This document shows, in pieces, positions 31,811 to 43,265 of a stretch of 64,000 nucleotides of DNA (position 1 is its first letter; each line of letters begins with the position of its first letter). The stretch is taken from positions 4,435,371 to 4,499,370 of the forward strand of contig CM063246.1 in the NCBI GenBank assembly GCA_032158295.1, read 5' to 3'. The translations under genes and the position numbers were made by a program. This DNA comes from Pycnopodia helianthoides. Its lineage: Eukaryota > Echinodermata > Asteroidea > Forcipulatida > Asteriidae. The notes under the pieces are model-generated. The model did not search any database. It was not told where the DNA came from and worked only from the letters and a program-made list of their open reading frames with translations.

Positions 31811-33646
31811 TTTAAAGAGACCCACTGCAATAGCATAATTTTCAAAAACATAAACCAGTGTTTTCATAGGCTTCTAAACGCTTCAGAATGCTCCTTTAAG
31901 GCCCCCATCCTTTTCAAACCAATTAATTATTGTACCCTATTGAGTGGATCATGCATTCAGACAGCCATTAGGCACAGGGTCAAACCGAGTCGCAACAAAC
32001 AATTACCAGATTCAATGTGACGATTTGCCCATAATGCAAATGAAATAACAGCAGGACACAAACACCGCAATAAAGTATCTACATAAACACACACAAAAAG
32101 TACTACGACGATGAAACTACAAGGTGATTGAAGCCTTCGGAAAAAGGCACTGAGGCCGCTCTCCTAATGGACTCATTTGTTTAGATTTTTTCGTCGGTTT
32201 ATCGCGGTTTGAAAAAGATGATCTTGGGAGTAAACAATCCCATTGACTTGCGAGGGCTTTTAAGCAATTGCTAAGTTTATGGAGACTCGTAAGTGGATCG
32301 ATGACCGGAAATCAACTTAAAATTTAACACCCGCGACAGACATCTTTTTTATCAAAAATCGTTGGCAGGTGCCAGACATTTTTTAGTACAACACTCTTCC
32401 CAACAGAAGGTTGGCTTTATTTTGGACAATAACTGCATATAATTACATTCCTTACTGTGCATATTGTTTTGTTACTTCTCATTCTAAATTTAAATTTCAA
32501 CGTTCACTAATAAATGTCCGACAAAGCAACTAAACTTTCCGACTCCGTTTTCTTGAAAACACAATTTTGCACAATAGTTTCTTACAGCCTTCTGCTGAAC
32601 ACATGATGTCATACTATACAATTGCCTTTGAGAAAGACTCTGCTAGGGTCGAAACGTAAGGCCATTTACTATTTTTTCCAACCACAAATTATTGGACTAC
32701 ATCCTCTATCAAAAAATACATCTATTTTGGTTGACTCTTTCAATAAATTAAGAGAATCTGACAGCTTTTTCTGTTATCAACATGAAAATTACAATTAATA
32801 TGCACATTTTGGCTAAACATTGGAACCCTCTTCTTGCTTTGATGCATCTAATTCAAAAATAAAAATCCAGGACAAAAATTTACCTAGACTCGGAGGTGAA
32901 ATCTTTAAAATATTTTCCAGATCAGTTTATTAAATATACTAACGTTAGAAACGGACCAAAATAAGATACCACCCAATTGACATAATACATCATAAATTCC
33001 ATCTCAGAATCCGTTTTAATTATGCATCGGCGACGACACGTACAAGCAAATCATGATCAATAGTGGAAACTCATATCAATGTAGTGAAAAATACGGTCTC
33101 CCTGCAATTCAAGGTCGACCGTTCACACATGACTTAGAAAAACCATCCCTGATCCCTATTTCAAATCTTGGGCAAAACAAATTTCCGCAGGACAGACAGA
33201 AAGAAAAATTCACACGATTGAGGGATTCCATCGTTATCGTAAGGAACATCCCCCTGTATAATGCTACCATGCTGGGGTGGTGCTGCTGCTGCTGCTACGC
33301 TGGCCCAACAGCCATTCACCACACACCACAACACAACCTTCTCATGTATAAACACTTATCGGTATACATGGACATATCTCCACACATACACCGTACACAC
33401 TCGGCCTAGAAAATCTACAACAGACATACACTGTAATGTACATATGATGCTATACAGCGCACAGACAAAGAGAAGTCTGTTACACATTGAGTCATGCTAC
33501 ACACAGACCTCTTATTAATACACACACAGGGTCGACCGGTCAACCTACCCACAGGCACCCCTACACTTGGCCCTCCCCACGATGACAACAATAAAAATCG
33601 TCCGACAAACAGAGAGCACACACAAAGCAAAATGGGGGGTATTTAC
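31811..33646. other. Non-coding stretch with one repeat tail
   Basis: TTTGAGAAAGACTCTGCTAG..GGTCGAAACG at 32629-32658 is a phrase typical of a common marine invertebrate repeat tail (from general familiarity, not verified). A (CTG)5-like tract is at 33283-33297 and CA-rich DNA at 33330-33540. This would be intron 3' of the exon at 33.65-33.73 kb if that exon is real. Confidence 0.4.
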
Positions 33647-33731
33647 CTGGAAAATTCAACGGAGGAGGAAAGTACGGGAAAGGCATCTCCAATCCTGCTG
33701 TCGGGTAGATGTTTCCGTTATTCACGGCCAT
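33647..33731 (-). CDS. Putative first coding exon, unidentified gene
   Basis: On the minus strand AACATGG gives a good start context at 33731. The frame encodes 28 residues beginning MAVNNGNIYPTAGLEMPFPY and then FPPPLNFP, and reaches CCAG|GTAAAT, a strong donor, after 85 bases (phase 1). The peptide is proline- and aromatic-rich and looks like the disordered N-terminus of a nuclear or regulatory protein, but I do not recognise it. The frame remains open a little upstream, with no good acceptor in matching phase, so a first exon fits best. The internal exon at 45.6 kb lies 12 kb upstream on the same strand and also ends in phase 1, so the two could be alternative starts feeding one downstream exon. 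Confidence 0.5.
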
Positions 33732-34145
33732 GTTTATATGTCCAATAGTTAACGTCAGCCTGCTTCACACAAGCAATGTGGAGGCTAGGGCTTGTGGGAG
33801 CTATCGACGAGGCCCCGACACAACACTGTGTGTCTCATGTCACACGGCCAACTTGTGTACAACAGATTATACCCCTGAAGTGTGCTATTGAGTCGCCATT
33901 CAATGGCCGCATCTACATGGCAAAGGTTGGGCCGCCTCCACTCAGCCTGTGGGGGTGGGGATGGGGGGGGGGAGAGTCATAAGCCATGGGACGGGCAGTA
34001 CTCCATCAGCACTGCACATATAGATACAGACCTGATAATACGTCATATTGAGCGTACAAAGCACACCTCTAACGCAATGGATGTGAAGAGCTTGACTGGA
34101 CTGTGCACTATTACACCCACCATTAATCCTATAAGAAGATAATCC
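33732..34145 (-). promoter_or_regulatory. Possible promoter / 5' UTR region upstream of the exon
   Basis: This is the 400 bp 5' of the start codon on the minus strand: mixed composition, non-repetitive, with a G-run near 33960-33971. CATATAAACATG overlaps the start codon and is unlikely to be a TATA box for it. No transcription start can be fixed from sequence. Confidence 0.25.
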
Positions 34146-35339
34146 GCTAACACCAGTGAGTCAGTAATTCTCTCCAGTACACTGATCCGTTTATTTCAGA
34201 CTAGACATATCCAGAAAGGAAAACACAGCCGAATGACAGTAATTTCTGATGGAAAGCGGAATGTTTCAACTTACAAATTGTAAAATGAAGACGGATAAAA
34301 AATAATAGAAATAAACTAACAATTTGACATAAAATAAACACGACCTTGTTTACAGGCACAAAGTGCTGCAACAGGACTACACATGATTTAATCCTGTCTA
34401 AACCTAATCCTCTTTAAGCCTTAATCCCATGAGGGTACACCATTTAAGAGGATTCACTAATCCACGTCTAATCAATTTCTTTGTCAGAAAATCCAGAGTT
34501 TCCTTGCTTAACAAATCACAATGGGCCTTGGCAACAAAATTTACCTCTGTTAATTTTTCCTCTCCCCCCTTTAGTTTAACCAGCATTTCAAAATCCTTGG
34601 TCAAATTACGAAGGCACAAGTCTGTGTTTCACTAAGGACACCATTAATTCCCATGCTTCGCTTCACATTTAAAAAAAAAAAAAGGGGTAAAATCCCTTAT
34701 AAAAGTTCTTAACAAAAATTATACCCCAAATGAAAACAATATTTAACAAAACTCTCTTAAAAAAACCATTTGAACAAGGTGAAAAAAAATTGTAAAATAA
34801 AATGAACAAGTGGGCAAGCAAGCTTTGGCTGGTTTAACTCTTGCTCTGGATTAAACACAAATTTTGATAAGCCGGGGTTAATTTTTAAAGTTGCTGAAAG
34901 CTCAAACATGGAAAAACCCTCCATGGACAAACTAACTGGTCCTCCATGTTGTCTAAAGAAAAGATAATGTTGGCTGTTTCCAAGTATGCTTGGGGCCGAT
35001 CATGATGCCTCTAAAAAATATCTACAAAAGATGTGTGTCAAAAATGTTTAAAAATTAACGCATACATGTCTATGATTTGACCTCAAACAAATGTTTTCAA
35101 AATATTTGTCACAATGTAGCTTGACATTCCAAATTGGTTAACTAATTCAAAAAATTCAGAATTACAAAAATGATATATAGGGCCTATATGACAATAAAGT
35201 CTGTAAAATAAACAAAGTCCTAATTTAAAAGTTATGTAACACCCAATGAGTTAATACTTGAGTGATTATAGAATTGGTTTATCACTTTCTTAAAGCCGAC
35301 TGACAGTTAATCGACAATTCCTTCCTCCGTGAATCATCC
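34146..35339. other. Non-coding stretch, nothing recognised
   Basis: AT-rich, A-runs near 34668-34684; no paired repeats or exons seen. Confidence 0.4.
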
Positions 35340-35640
35340 CATCTACAAACTGACCCACCTTATTGACCCCCCTCCCCCTCCCCCTTCCCTGGATGTCAAC
35401 CACACCTGCCTGGCCAATTAGCAATAGCCATCTGAATGCCACTCAAACAGCAGATGCGCTGCTTCCCGATTGATAAAAAACCGAATGGGGACGATCACCG
35501 ACGCCAAGTCCCTTCACTAAACTAACCCCCCTCCTCAAGGTTAAACCACACCTGTATGGCCTAATGGCACGTGCCATCTAAATACTGTTCGAGCCAGATG
35601 GTCGGTTTCCCAACAGATAAATGGAGGGGGTTGATCAGTG
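35340..35640. promoter_or_regulatory. Diverged 146-bp tandem duplication with Runx/E-box-like motifs
   Basis: Two blocks line up in order: a C-rich tract, AACCACACCTG (35400-35408 and 35546-35554 for CCACACCTG), GCCATCT, a GATAAA, and GATCA..TGACGC near each end. AACCACA matches the Runx consensus and overlaps the E-box CACCTG in both. Retention of motifs while the rest diverges suggests a duplicated enhancer; that is inference. Confidence 0.4.
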
Positions 35641-35739
35641 ACGCTGCTGTGCCGTATACCAACCAATGATGCTTCCTCGGGCATACAGCAGATTCAGTTC
35701 ATGAAAAGGAGACGATTGTATCATAAAGATTGCCACCAT

Positions 35740-35785
35740 CTCTCCCCCACTCTCTCTCTCTCTATCTTTTCTCTCTCTCTCTCTT
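35740..35785. repeat. Interrupted (CT)n microsatellite
   Basis: CTCTCTCTCTCT tracts broken by ATCTTTT; low complexity. Confidence 0.8.
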
Positions 35786-36114
35786 GACAAAACAACCCCC
35801 TGTCTGCTGAGGACGATCATGACGATGATGGCGACGATAGCATTATCATAATGAAGCCTTGACAGCAGATTCTACGGGCTAGAGACTTTACAAGTATTAA
35901 ACATGACAGGGGTTATGAAAGGTGAATTAACGGAATGAGGCATACGGCACATACGCTGTGCTCCAGGGTTAATATGCATCCTTAATGGACGTCTAGGAAT
36001 AAAATTACAAACATGTGCATGTAATCTTTCCGAGGCATCTTTGTTTTTGTTTTTTGATTTGAAGTTGTTAAATATTTATGAGTTGATTCATATTCTCTAG
36101 ATAATAAATACACA

Positions 36115-36285
36115 GGGGCCCAATCTTATAAAGCCGGTAAGCACAAAAACATGCTAAGCACAGACAAATATTGCTCAGCAGGAATAGGTTACCAGCCAAA
36201 ATTCCATAAAGTGTACGTTCTCACGACTGGTGCCCACTCATTTTTTTGCTAAGCAAAGAAGCAGAAATTGGACCCTGAATGAAGA
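36115..36285. repeat. Palindromic GCTTAAGCAG repeat copy
   Basis: GGGGCCCAATCTTATAAAGC opens and AGCAGAAATTGGACCCTGA closes it; AGGTTACCAGCCAAAATTCC and CTGGTGCCCACTCATTTTTT lie inside, in the order seen in the other copies. Confidence 0.7.
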
Positions 36286-36839
36286 GTGTTTAGAAGGGTA
36301 TAAAGATGCCTAAAAGGAATGACAAATCTTGAAAAAAAGTGAAACGTGCCTGCACCATAAGAACAACTTGAGTGACAAATTGGTTATAAGCAAAACTCTG
36401 TTGAGGAAATAAATGTAGATATGGCATGGGCGGGGTAAGAAGTACTCAGTTCGGCAACGTACTTGTGTCTACCCTAGAAGTTGATGATCGGCTTAAATTG
36501 GGTCGTTATTATTAAGTGTGCTTGATTGGGCAAAATTCTTAATTGGACAATGAATGTACGTCCTTGAGATGAGATGATCAAAAAAAAAAAAAACATTTCT
36601 GCCCCAAATCATCCCCAATTCACGATAAATAATCGTAATACATTTTGGTTCTTTTGTTCTAAAATAAAATACGCAGAAACGTTCACAAGTACAACTTTCT
36701 TTAAAAATACACAACAGTAGTTTATTGGAATGTGACTTGTTTTGGAGCAAGATTTATTTTGCCGTAGTAGTTTGAGAAGAAATTAGTCGGCGGGTATTGT
36801 GTAATAAGAGCTGATGTCAGAAAATTAATTGCGAAAGCT

Positions 36840-37125
36840 GAGAAAATAGCCACGCCACACCTAGGGGGAATCTCCTTCCATCTCACACCTTAGGGCGTTC
36901 TCCAGGCCCGGTTCGGCACGGCGATATTTTCCACGAGCGTGTCATAAATGCTCTTTACTGAAGGACAGGAAACACTTCAACGCCCCCGGTTGGGGGGGAC
37001 AGAAGCGAACCGGGGTGACAAATCGCCAAGTGCTACGAGAGGGAGAAAGAGAGATGAGATGAGGGGAAAGAATCTTCTCGCAGTGAGGGGAGGCAAGAAA
37101 TTAAATGGGATTTTTTTTTTTTTTT
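36840..37125. other. GC-balanced island followed by poly-T
   Basis: Non-repetitive, C/G-richer DNA (36850-37100) ending in a T-run of about 20 at 37111-37131. Candidate regulatory sequence; no exon is visible. Confidence 0.3.
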
Positions 37126-37261
37126 TTTTTTCTCCTTCTTCTTTCCCCCACACCCCCCCCGACCCTGAGTTTACGTGACTTCTGATACTTTGGGCGTGTT
37201 TTGTTTATGATGCGTAAGAAGTCACATCACACTTAAAACTGATTCTAATATCGACTTACGA

Positions 37262-37525
37262 AGAAATAATACCTGGCTTAGCAGCTTAGCAGCATAGACA
37301 AGGGGGTTTATATTTAATGGAACGACTAAACCTGCTTAACTGAACAGATTTGTAAGAAATAGTACCTGGCTTAGCAGCATAGACAAGGAGGTTTATATTT
37401 AATGGAACGACTAAACCTGCTTAACTGAACAGATTTGTAAGAAATAGTACCTGGCTTAGCAGCATAGACAAGGAGGTATATATTTAATGGAACGAGTAAA
37501 CCTGCTTAACCGAACAGATTTGCAA
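37262..37525 (+). repeat. Minisatellite, about 85-bp unit, three copies
   Basis: ACCTGGCTTAGCAGCATAGA..AACCTGCTTAAC..GAACAGATTTG recurs three times, ATAGACAAG starting near 37295, 37379 and 37464. Copies two and three differ by a few bases; the first has an extra AGCAGCTT. Recent local duplication. Confidence 0.85.
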
Positions 37526-38437
37526 GGCAGACTGTGCAATAAAATGAATGTGACCCTAGGTAACATAATTTTGGCGAGTGGGGGAGGCAATATTTTACAT
37601 TATTTGTTTTCTGCCATTATTCATATTGTGCGCTATTTTATTTATCCGGGGATTTTGGTAGGTCCACAGCATTTGCCTTTTAAACATTTTATTTTTCCAC
37701 TCTATTGTAAAGTAATTTCCAATGTTTTTTATTGTAGCATTCTTGTCATTTGGCCTGTTGGCCATGAATTGAATGAGAAAAACCAATATAACTCTCTCAC
37801 TTGTTAGTTTACAATTTACTAAATACATCTATGGCATTCGGATAAATCTTTTCATAAGACCATTTGCATTAAACCAATAAGCTGCACAACCAAATTTAAC
37901 CGATGTACAAAGACCAGGTAATACTAAACCCCCTTCGATCTTTACCATTGTAAATAAACCGCCGACGAAAGAAATTCAAGAATACCTCCTCTTACATTTG
38001 CTTCAGTCTATTTAGTGTCATATTGCAGCGATAGTACTGATTATTTGTATGGTGTTGAGCAATCAGTCAAAAGGCAGCTTCAAAATACATGTATTCAAAT
38101 AGCAATCCGCGCTAATGTTAAAAAAAGAAGCTCAGCAGCCAGACCTCCGACAACGTGTTCAGTTCACTAACGTAAGCACGCGTACATGTCCAGGCTTTAT
38201 GTTTACTAGTGTGTACCGACTGTACTAACTGCGGATCTGGCTCGCTGATGCGGCGATTGCGTGATCGCTAGGTGGTGGAATGTTTGTCTGGCATACAGGC
38301 TTTCTGAGCAATAGTGACGTCATTGGTCATTGGTGCGGAGTGCTATTATAAACGTTCATTGTTGTTTGGTGGTTTTTAATTGCTGTCTCTAAAGATGAGC
38401 ACCTACACTAAATTAGACAACTTATCCATTCACAGAG

Positions 38438-38790
38438 ACAGAAACAACTTTCATTCTCTTTCTTTCAAGAGATTGCGGGGATAAGGAATATCATTTGCAG
38501 TTCACCCAACATCAATGTGTGTTTAGCACTGTATACTCAGTACTTTCCCCGAGTCCTGTGAACAAATCCACAGGCATATTACTCTAGAACTGCTAAAATA
38601 TACAAATTGAACTGCCTCTAGCTATCGGCCAATCTCGGTGGTCTAGTGGTAAGACATTTGCTCTAGAATAGCAAAGGTTGTAGGTTCAAATCCCATCAGA
38701 GTAATATGCCTGGGGATTTTCTTGCCGGGATTTGGGAAAGTATTGAGTATGCAGTGCTTAATACACATTGGTGTATGGGTAAAAGCATAC
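38438..38790. mobile_element. Foldback copy of tRNA-derived family T2
   Basis: The left arm is the minus-strand T2 body (TGTGTGTTTAGCACTGTATA..CTCAGTACTTTCCCCGAGTC..CCACAGGCATATTACTCTAG). The right arm is a plus-strand tRNA-like head (about 38633-38705) plus body (AGTAATATGCCTGGGGATTT..AAGTATTGAGTATGCAGTGC). About 35 bp separates them. The fold repeats the head-to-head theme seen in family T1 with an unrelated tRNA. Confidence 0.7.
38633..38705 (+). tRNA. tRNA-like head of SINE family T2
   Basis: TCTCGGTGGTCTAGTGGTAA carries an A-box, and AGGTTCAAATCCCAT a B-box. The acceptor arms (TCTCGGT with AGAGT region) pair only partly. This is a SINE head, not a functional tRNA. Confidence 0.45.
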
Positions 38791-38919
38791 AAAACAAAAT
38801 TCTCTGCTATTAAAGTCAGTGTAAAAAGGCCATTCTGTGTGGATGGGTATAATCACACTGGTGACAATATTCTAACGATTCATTTGCAAAATAATCAAAG
38901 TTACACAAAATTTCCTTTA

Positions 38920-39450
38920 TTTTGGGTTGGGTAAAAAAAAAAAAAAATTGGAGTGGGGTTTGAGCTTGTGACCTTCGAATTAACGTGCCGGCTGAGCCAT
39001 CTAGACCTAATCTTGGCAGTCTCCTTATTTTGTCATATCTTTGTTCGGGGTGCCAATCAGAAGCCATTCAACCCATAACAAATTTCTTCCTTTTTTTTAC
39101 AGAGACGTCAAGAGATGGCCGAGATAAAGAATATTATTCACAGATCACCCACGTACACATCGATGTGTGTTTAGCACTGTATACTCAGTACTTTCTCCGG
39201 GATCACACCCAAATTTACGAGACAACATGGGAAGGAGAGGGATCGACTTAAAGGGATGCTACTTTTTACTTCAAATATCAAGCTATAAACCACAAGGAAA
39301 ACTGACTGGGTAAATTTTAAATAATTTTAGGTTGAACAAAGACAAATTTACAAGAGTAGGATTTGAACCCGCGACCTCTGGATTAACTGGTGCTAAACCA
39401 ACTGAGCCATCTTGCCCTAATGTTGCCAATCTCCCTACTTCAATTTTCTT
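38920..39450 (-). mobile_element. Old tandem dimer of family T1, interrupted by a T2 fragment
   Basis: Two minus-strand units in tandem: tRNA-like bodies at about 38950-39006 (missing the D-loop part) and 39349-39416. They are joined by the same leader and tail found in the 17.7-19.6 kb array (CTTTGTTCGGGGTGCCAATC.., TATAAACCACAAGGAAAACT). About 120 bp of T2 body (39080-39200) replaces part of the leader. Divergence shows that tandem units are an old habit of this family. Confidence 0.75.
39349..39416 (-). tRNA. tRNA-like pseudogene, family T1
   Basis: B-box region (reverse complement GGGTTCAAATCC) and A-box region (TGGCTCAGTTGGT) persist. The anticodon arm has lost bases and the acceptor ends no longer match fully. 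Confidence 0.5.
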
Positions 39451-39479
39451 TCAGTCAAGTTTTAAATGCACTAAAAGCA

Positions 39480-39715
39480 GGGCTTGACTTTTACTCTGGA
39501 CTGCAGGCCCGAGGCCAGTGATTTTAGAGGTGGCCCAATAAACTCATGACTTGACAAGTCTGGCGATCTCGTGTCTTCGTTGCTGCTTTTTTTATCTTCC
39601 TTCTCTCATTTTAATACTGGTCATGTAAAACACATTTCTGGTCTGGTAAACCTTTTGATCTACTACAAGCCCTCCGGTCTTGTTGATTTTCCCCCAAGAT
39701 TTGACCCCTGTAAAG
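39480..39715. repeat. Interspersed repeat shared with 54.70-55.10 kb
   Basis: CAGGGCTTGACTTTTACTCTGGACTGCAGGCCCGAGGCCAGTG-type opening and a GGTCTTGTTGATTTTCCCCC-type close. Both match ACTGGACTGCAAGCCCAAGG and GGTCTTGTGGATTTTCCCCA in the 54.7-55.1 kb copy. Class unknown; no reverse transcriptase is seen. Confidence 0.6.
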
Positions 39716-39889
39716 TCAAAGAGACAGCAAGCCAAGTAGAGCTTACTGCTACTAAAATCAACAACAAAAATATGACCACCCACTGTTATGAGCATTTCCC
39801 AATTTTAAATTTTATGCTACAAAACCAGAGATCTGGAGACCATAGCCTAATTTCATACTGCTTAATGCACACAAAGTAGCTCAGTACAA

Positions 39890-40022
39890 CAAAAATCAAG
39901 CTTACCAGCCAAAATACCATGTCACATGCACAATTTGTGACTGGCATCCTGCTCATTTTTGCTCAGCAGAAAAATTGCTAAGCAATATTTCCTGCTTAAG
40001 CAACTCTATTAAATTGGGCCAA
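39890..40022. repeat. Palindromic GCTTAAGCAG repeat copy
   Basis: AAGCTTACCAGCCAAAATAC..CACATGCACAATTTGTGACT..GCTTAAGCAACTCTATTAAA and TTGGGCC end. A good central and right half of the family. Confidence 0.7.
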
Positions 40023-41819
40023 GGTAATTGCCCCACAATTAGTAACCTTACAAAATGATCTTCTGAATGTCAATATAGTTGATACACATGCAAGAGAGAC
40101 AAAAGGATGCTACTAAAACTAAGTATTTATATTTAAAATAGTCCTTCACAAAAATCAATAAAACAACATAATAATTGGTTTTATATGTCTATCTGCACTG
40201 CCTACCTGCACATTTCATAACATGCGCATCTCCAACCTTACATTTTGAACCCATACAAAACAATTTCAATAAATCCCCAAAACATGCTTCCTGTTCAGGG
40301 ATTATTGGCTAAACAAAATACAAGCCCGGCAAGTTTTTTAACGATCCCTTTAAAGCGTCAAGAATACTGCGTAAAATGTGAAGACAATAGAGGGACAAAA
40401 CAAATGCCAGTCATTCCCATAATACATCCCCGTTGTTAAGCTATCTCCTGGTCACTTGGTTTACACTGTGGCATCATCCAAATCACCAAGGACTGGAGAA
40501 ACAAAATCAATACAGTGCTTCCGCTAAGTCCTTGAGGATAGTATGGTCAGGCTGTGCAGCATAGGAGAGATGAGACAAAGAAAGATTCTTCGAAAAGGAG
40601 AATTTTGAAAACCAGCGATATGAGAGGAATTAGTAGGTCACTGCAGCTGTTCTTTTCATTCTTGTATTGTCATGTCCCCCCTCCCCCCCCCCACCTTCAC
40701 TTTATCTAAAATTATTTAAATCAATAGGAAGAAAGTGACAGTTGACTTAAACCATAATCCAATGAGAAAAGAAAATAAGCAAACAAAACAAAACAAGAGG
40801 TACTAATTTAAGTTTGTTCGCCTGCAATAAAACTACGATCACCCAAACTAAAGCGACAGCATCAGGATGAATGAAACTTAAACATGTTATCTTTAAACAA
40901 CAGCTTAAATAACCCTCTAGCAATCTCCATAGTGTATACAGATATCCCTTATCAGATACCAGCTTTTGATGCTGTGCAAATTATCTAAATGTTGGTCAAA
41001 TGATATCGGGTGGGTGGTAGAAAAAACAATACTGCTATAGAAGGGGAAAAAATGATAATGGTATCAAAATTGTACAGAGAAAGGGGATATCTAGTAGTTT
41101 ACAAAGAGTTCAACAACAGTTCTTTGAAGCTTGTCACCCTTGTCGGCGAGCGGACATGCATGAAATTTGGAAGAGCAAACCAGCCATATGGTGTCACCAA
41201 CTTCTCACTGAATGCTAGACTGAGTATTGCAGTCCTTTATAAAAAAATAAAAAAATTCTTTTACTCTCTCTAAAAACTTCAGTGTATCTTAAACAAAAGT
41301 AGCATTGAACAGACAGCTCTCTACATGTGTGAATGAAAGCTTTGTTTTAAATTTGTCAACAAAATTAAAGAAGAAAATAAAACAAAAAAATGCAGAAAAT
41401 CCTTCAAGCCAACATTGATATTGTGATTTTCATAATACCGAAAATGCAGGAAGACACGGTCTTCATTCCTTCAAAACAGTCACATTTTTATAAAATGCTT
41501 TGCAGTTGTAGAAAATTTGGAGCATAGATTGTTTAATGATGACATTATCCCGTAACTCTCGAAAAACAAATATTACAAGATATTCATTTCAAATCATCAA
41601 AATAGAAAACTACAAAACAAAAGTTGGCAACAGGTAAAGCAAAACCACAGTTTCATTCTCAAGTTAAAAAGAAATCATATGAAATTGAAGCATTATGCAA
41701 GAAAAAAGCAGATCAAGTTATTCGTGGATATAATACACTAATGCATTTCATCATTTCCGTAAACAATGTACTCCCCAGAAACACCCCTAATTGAAGAAAT
41801 CACACAGCCCTAATACCCA
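40023..41819. other. Non-coding stretch, nothing recognised
   Basis: AT-rich, with a C-run at 40677-40691. No paired repeats and no exon. Confidence 0.4.
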
Positions 41820-42075
41820 GACCAGAACTGCAGTAATTGATTGGTCATTATCAGGTGTCTCCTTCATTTGCATAACAAAGAAGGGACAGGTGCAGATTCC
41901 ATTACATGGGATCAGCGGCAGCGTCCATTCAAGCTGCGGGGGTGGTCTGGGTCCTGCAGGGGGAAAGGCTTTAAATGCACTAAATTATGCATTGGCTGTG
42001 TTTACTAGTCAGGTGGAAAGGCGGTTCTTAAGTGCTGATCAATTATTCAGCAGCTGGTGATGTCATACATTCCCT
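41820..42075. promoter_or_regulatory. Candidate enhancer: POU-type octamer and three CAGGTG E-boxes
   Basis: Within 165 bp there are three E-boxes CAGGTG (41852, 41887, 42010) and an ATTTGCAT octamer (41866-41873), plus AATTGATT and GATGTCAT. The segment is non-repetitive and more GC-rich than its flanks. An 89-codon frame crosses it without splice sites, so I favour regulatory over coding. Confidence 0.35.
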
Positions 42076-43265
42076 GCACTCTAATGTTTTGTTTGTCTGT
42101 TTCTATTTACACATTTACACAACCTGAATATAAGTTTACATCATTTTGGAGAGATTTTATTAACACATGAATTAAATGCTCTCCATAAACCACAGGCCAT
42201 GCAGCCATAAACAGACAATAGTGCAGTGCCAATTTGTAAGAGGTTTACTCAATGGCTGTACATAGCTGCATACCAATTTTTCATGTACCCAGCGCTCAGT
42301 AATGAAACATGTATAATTATGTAATTGAACGAAAGAGCTGACGAACGTTGCATTTTTTTAAGGTGTAAACCGTTAGCAATAGCCTATCATGACTTTATCG
42401 TTTAAGAGGAAAGTCAAGTGAAATTTTAAAAATGGCAACTTACATAAACAAATTATGCAAGATAATTTGTTCGAGTTTCACTTTCTAAAAATAATAAAAT
42501 GCCTTCTCTTCGCTAAATCTCTTGGGCCAAATGTTAGAATTAATTTCCCTGAATGCGAAGCAATAAAATAACAATACCATAATCTTCGTCAGGAATTTTG
42601 TTTTTCTTCAATTGCAGATTGCAAATCAATGAATTCTTGCCAAAAATATATTATATTCTTTGTTCTTGCAATTTTCTTTTTGATGTATTTGACGAAGATT
42701 TTTTTAGGAAACAGCCTGTGTATCAATTAAATAGAACGATAAATAGACAGATACAAAATCTTTTGTCCAACCAGAGGGAAACTTGTGTGGCTTTCTGAAA
42801 ATATTTTAACAGGCACGATTTTTGGCCCTTGGAAAAAAAGCGGGAACATTTTGATTGAGTACAAGGGCTGACCTACATGTGGTACAGGCTTTAATCGGCT
42901 TTTCCAGGCTGTCTTATAACAATTTTGCTGATTTGTCGGAGGGTCAAAGAAATTGGAAATTAGACTTAATTAGGAAGAATAAATGTCTGAATAAAATACA
43001 CAGGACTCTACAAGAATAAATCAAACAAATTATTTATATCTGATCATTCCCAACCCCTACATCCAGAATTTGTCACGAACAGTAGAGATACAATAATTTG
43101 TTTTAATTTGTTTTAAATTTTGCTTTCGGAAACAAACAATTACGCAAACTCCCATCCACTTTTCCTAAACTCTGCCAGCTTAAATTTGTTTAAAACTGCA
43201 TTTGGTTGCTCATGTTTTTTTGTGATACAATTGATTATGTTAGGCCCATAGGCTATTTTTAATTT
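42076..43265. other. Non-coding stretch with one repeat
   Basis: Apart from the 42.82-42.95 kb copy of the 29.93 kb repeat, nothing is recognised. Confidence 0.4.

Noticed and set aside
41791..42060. 89-codon plus-strand open frame over the E-box cluster
   Set aside because: No splice sites, no domain; regulatory interpretation fits better.
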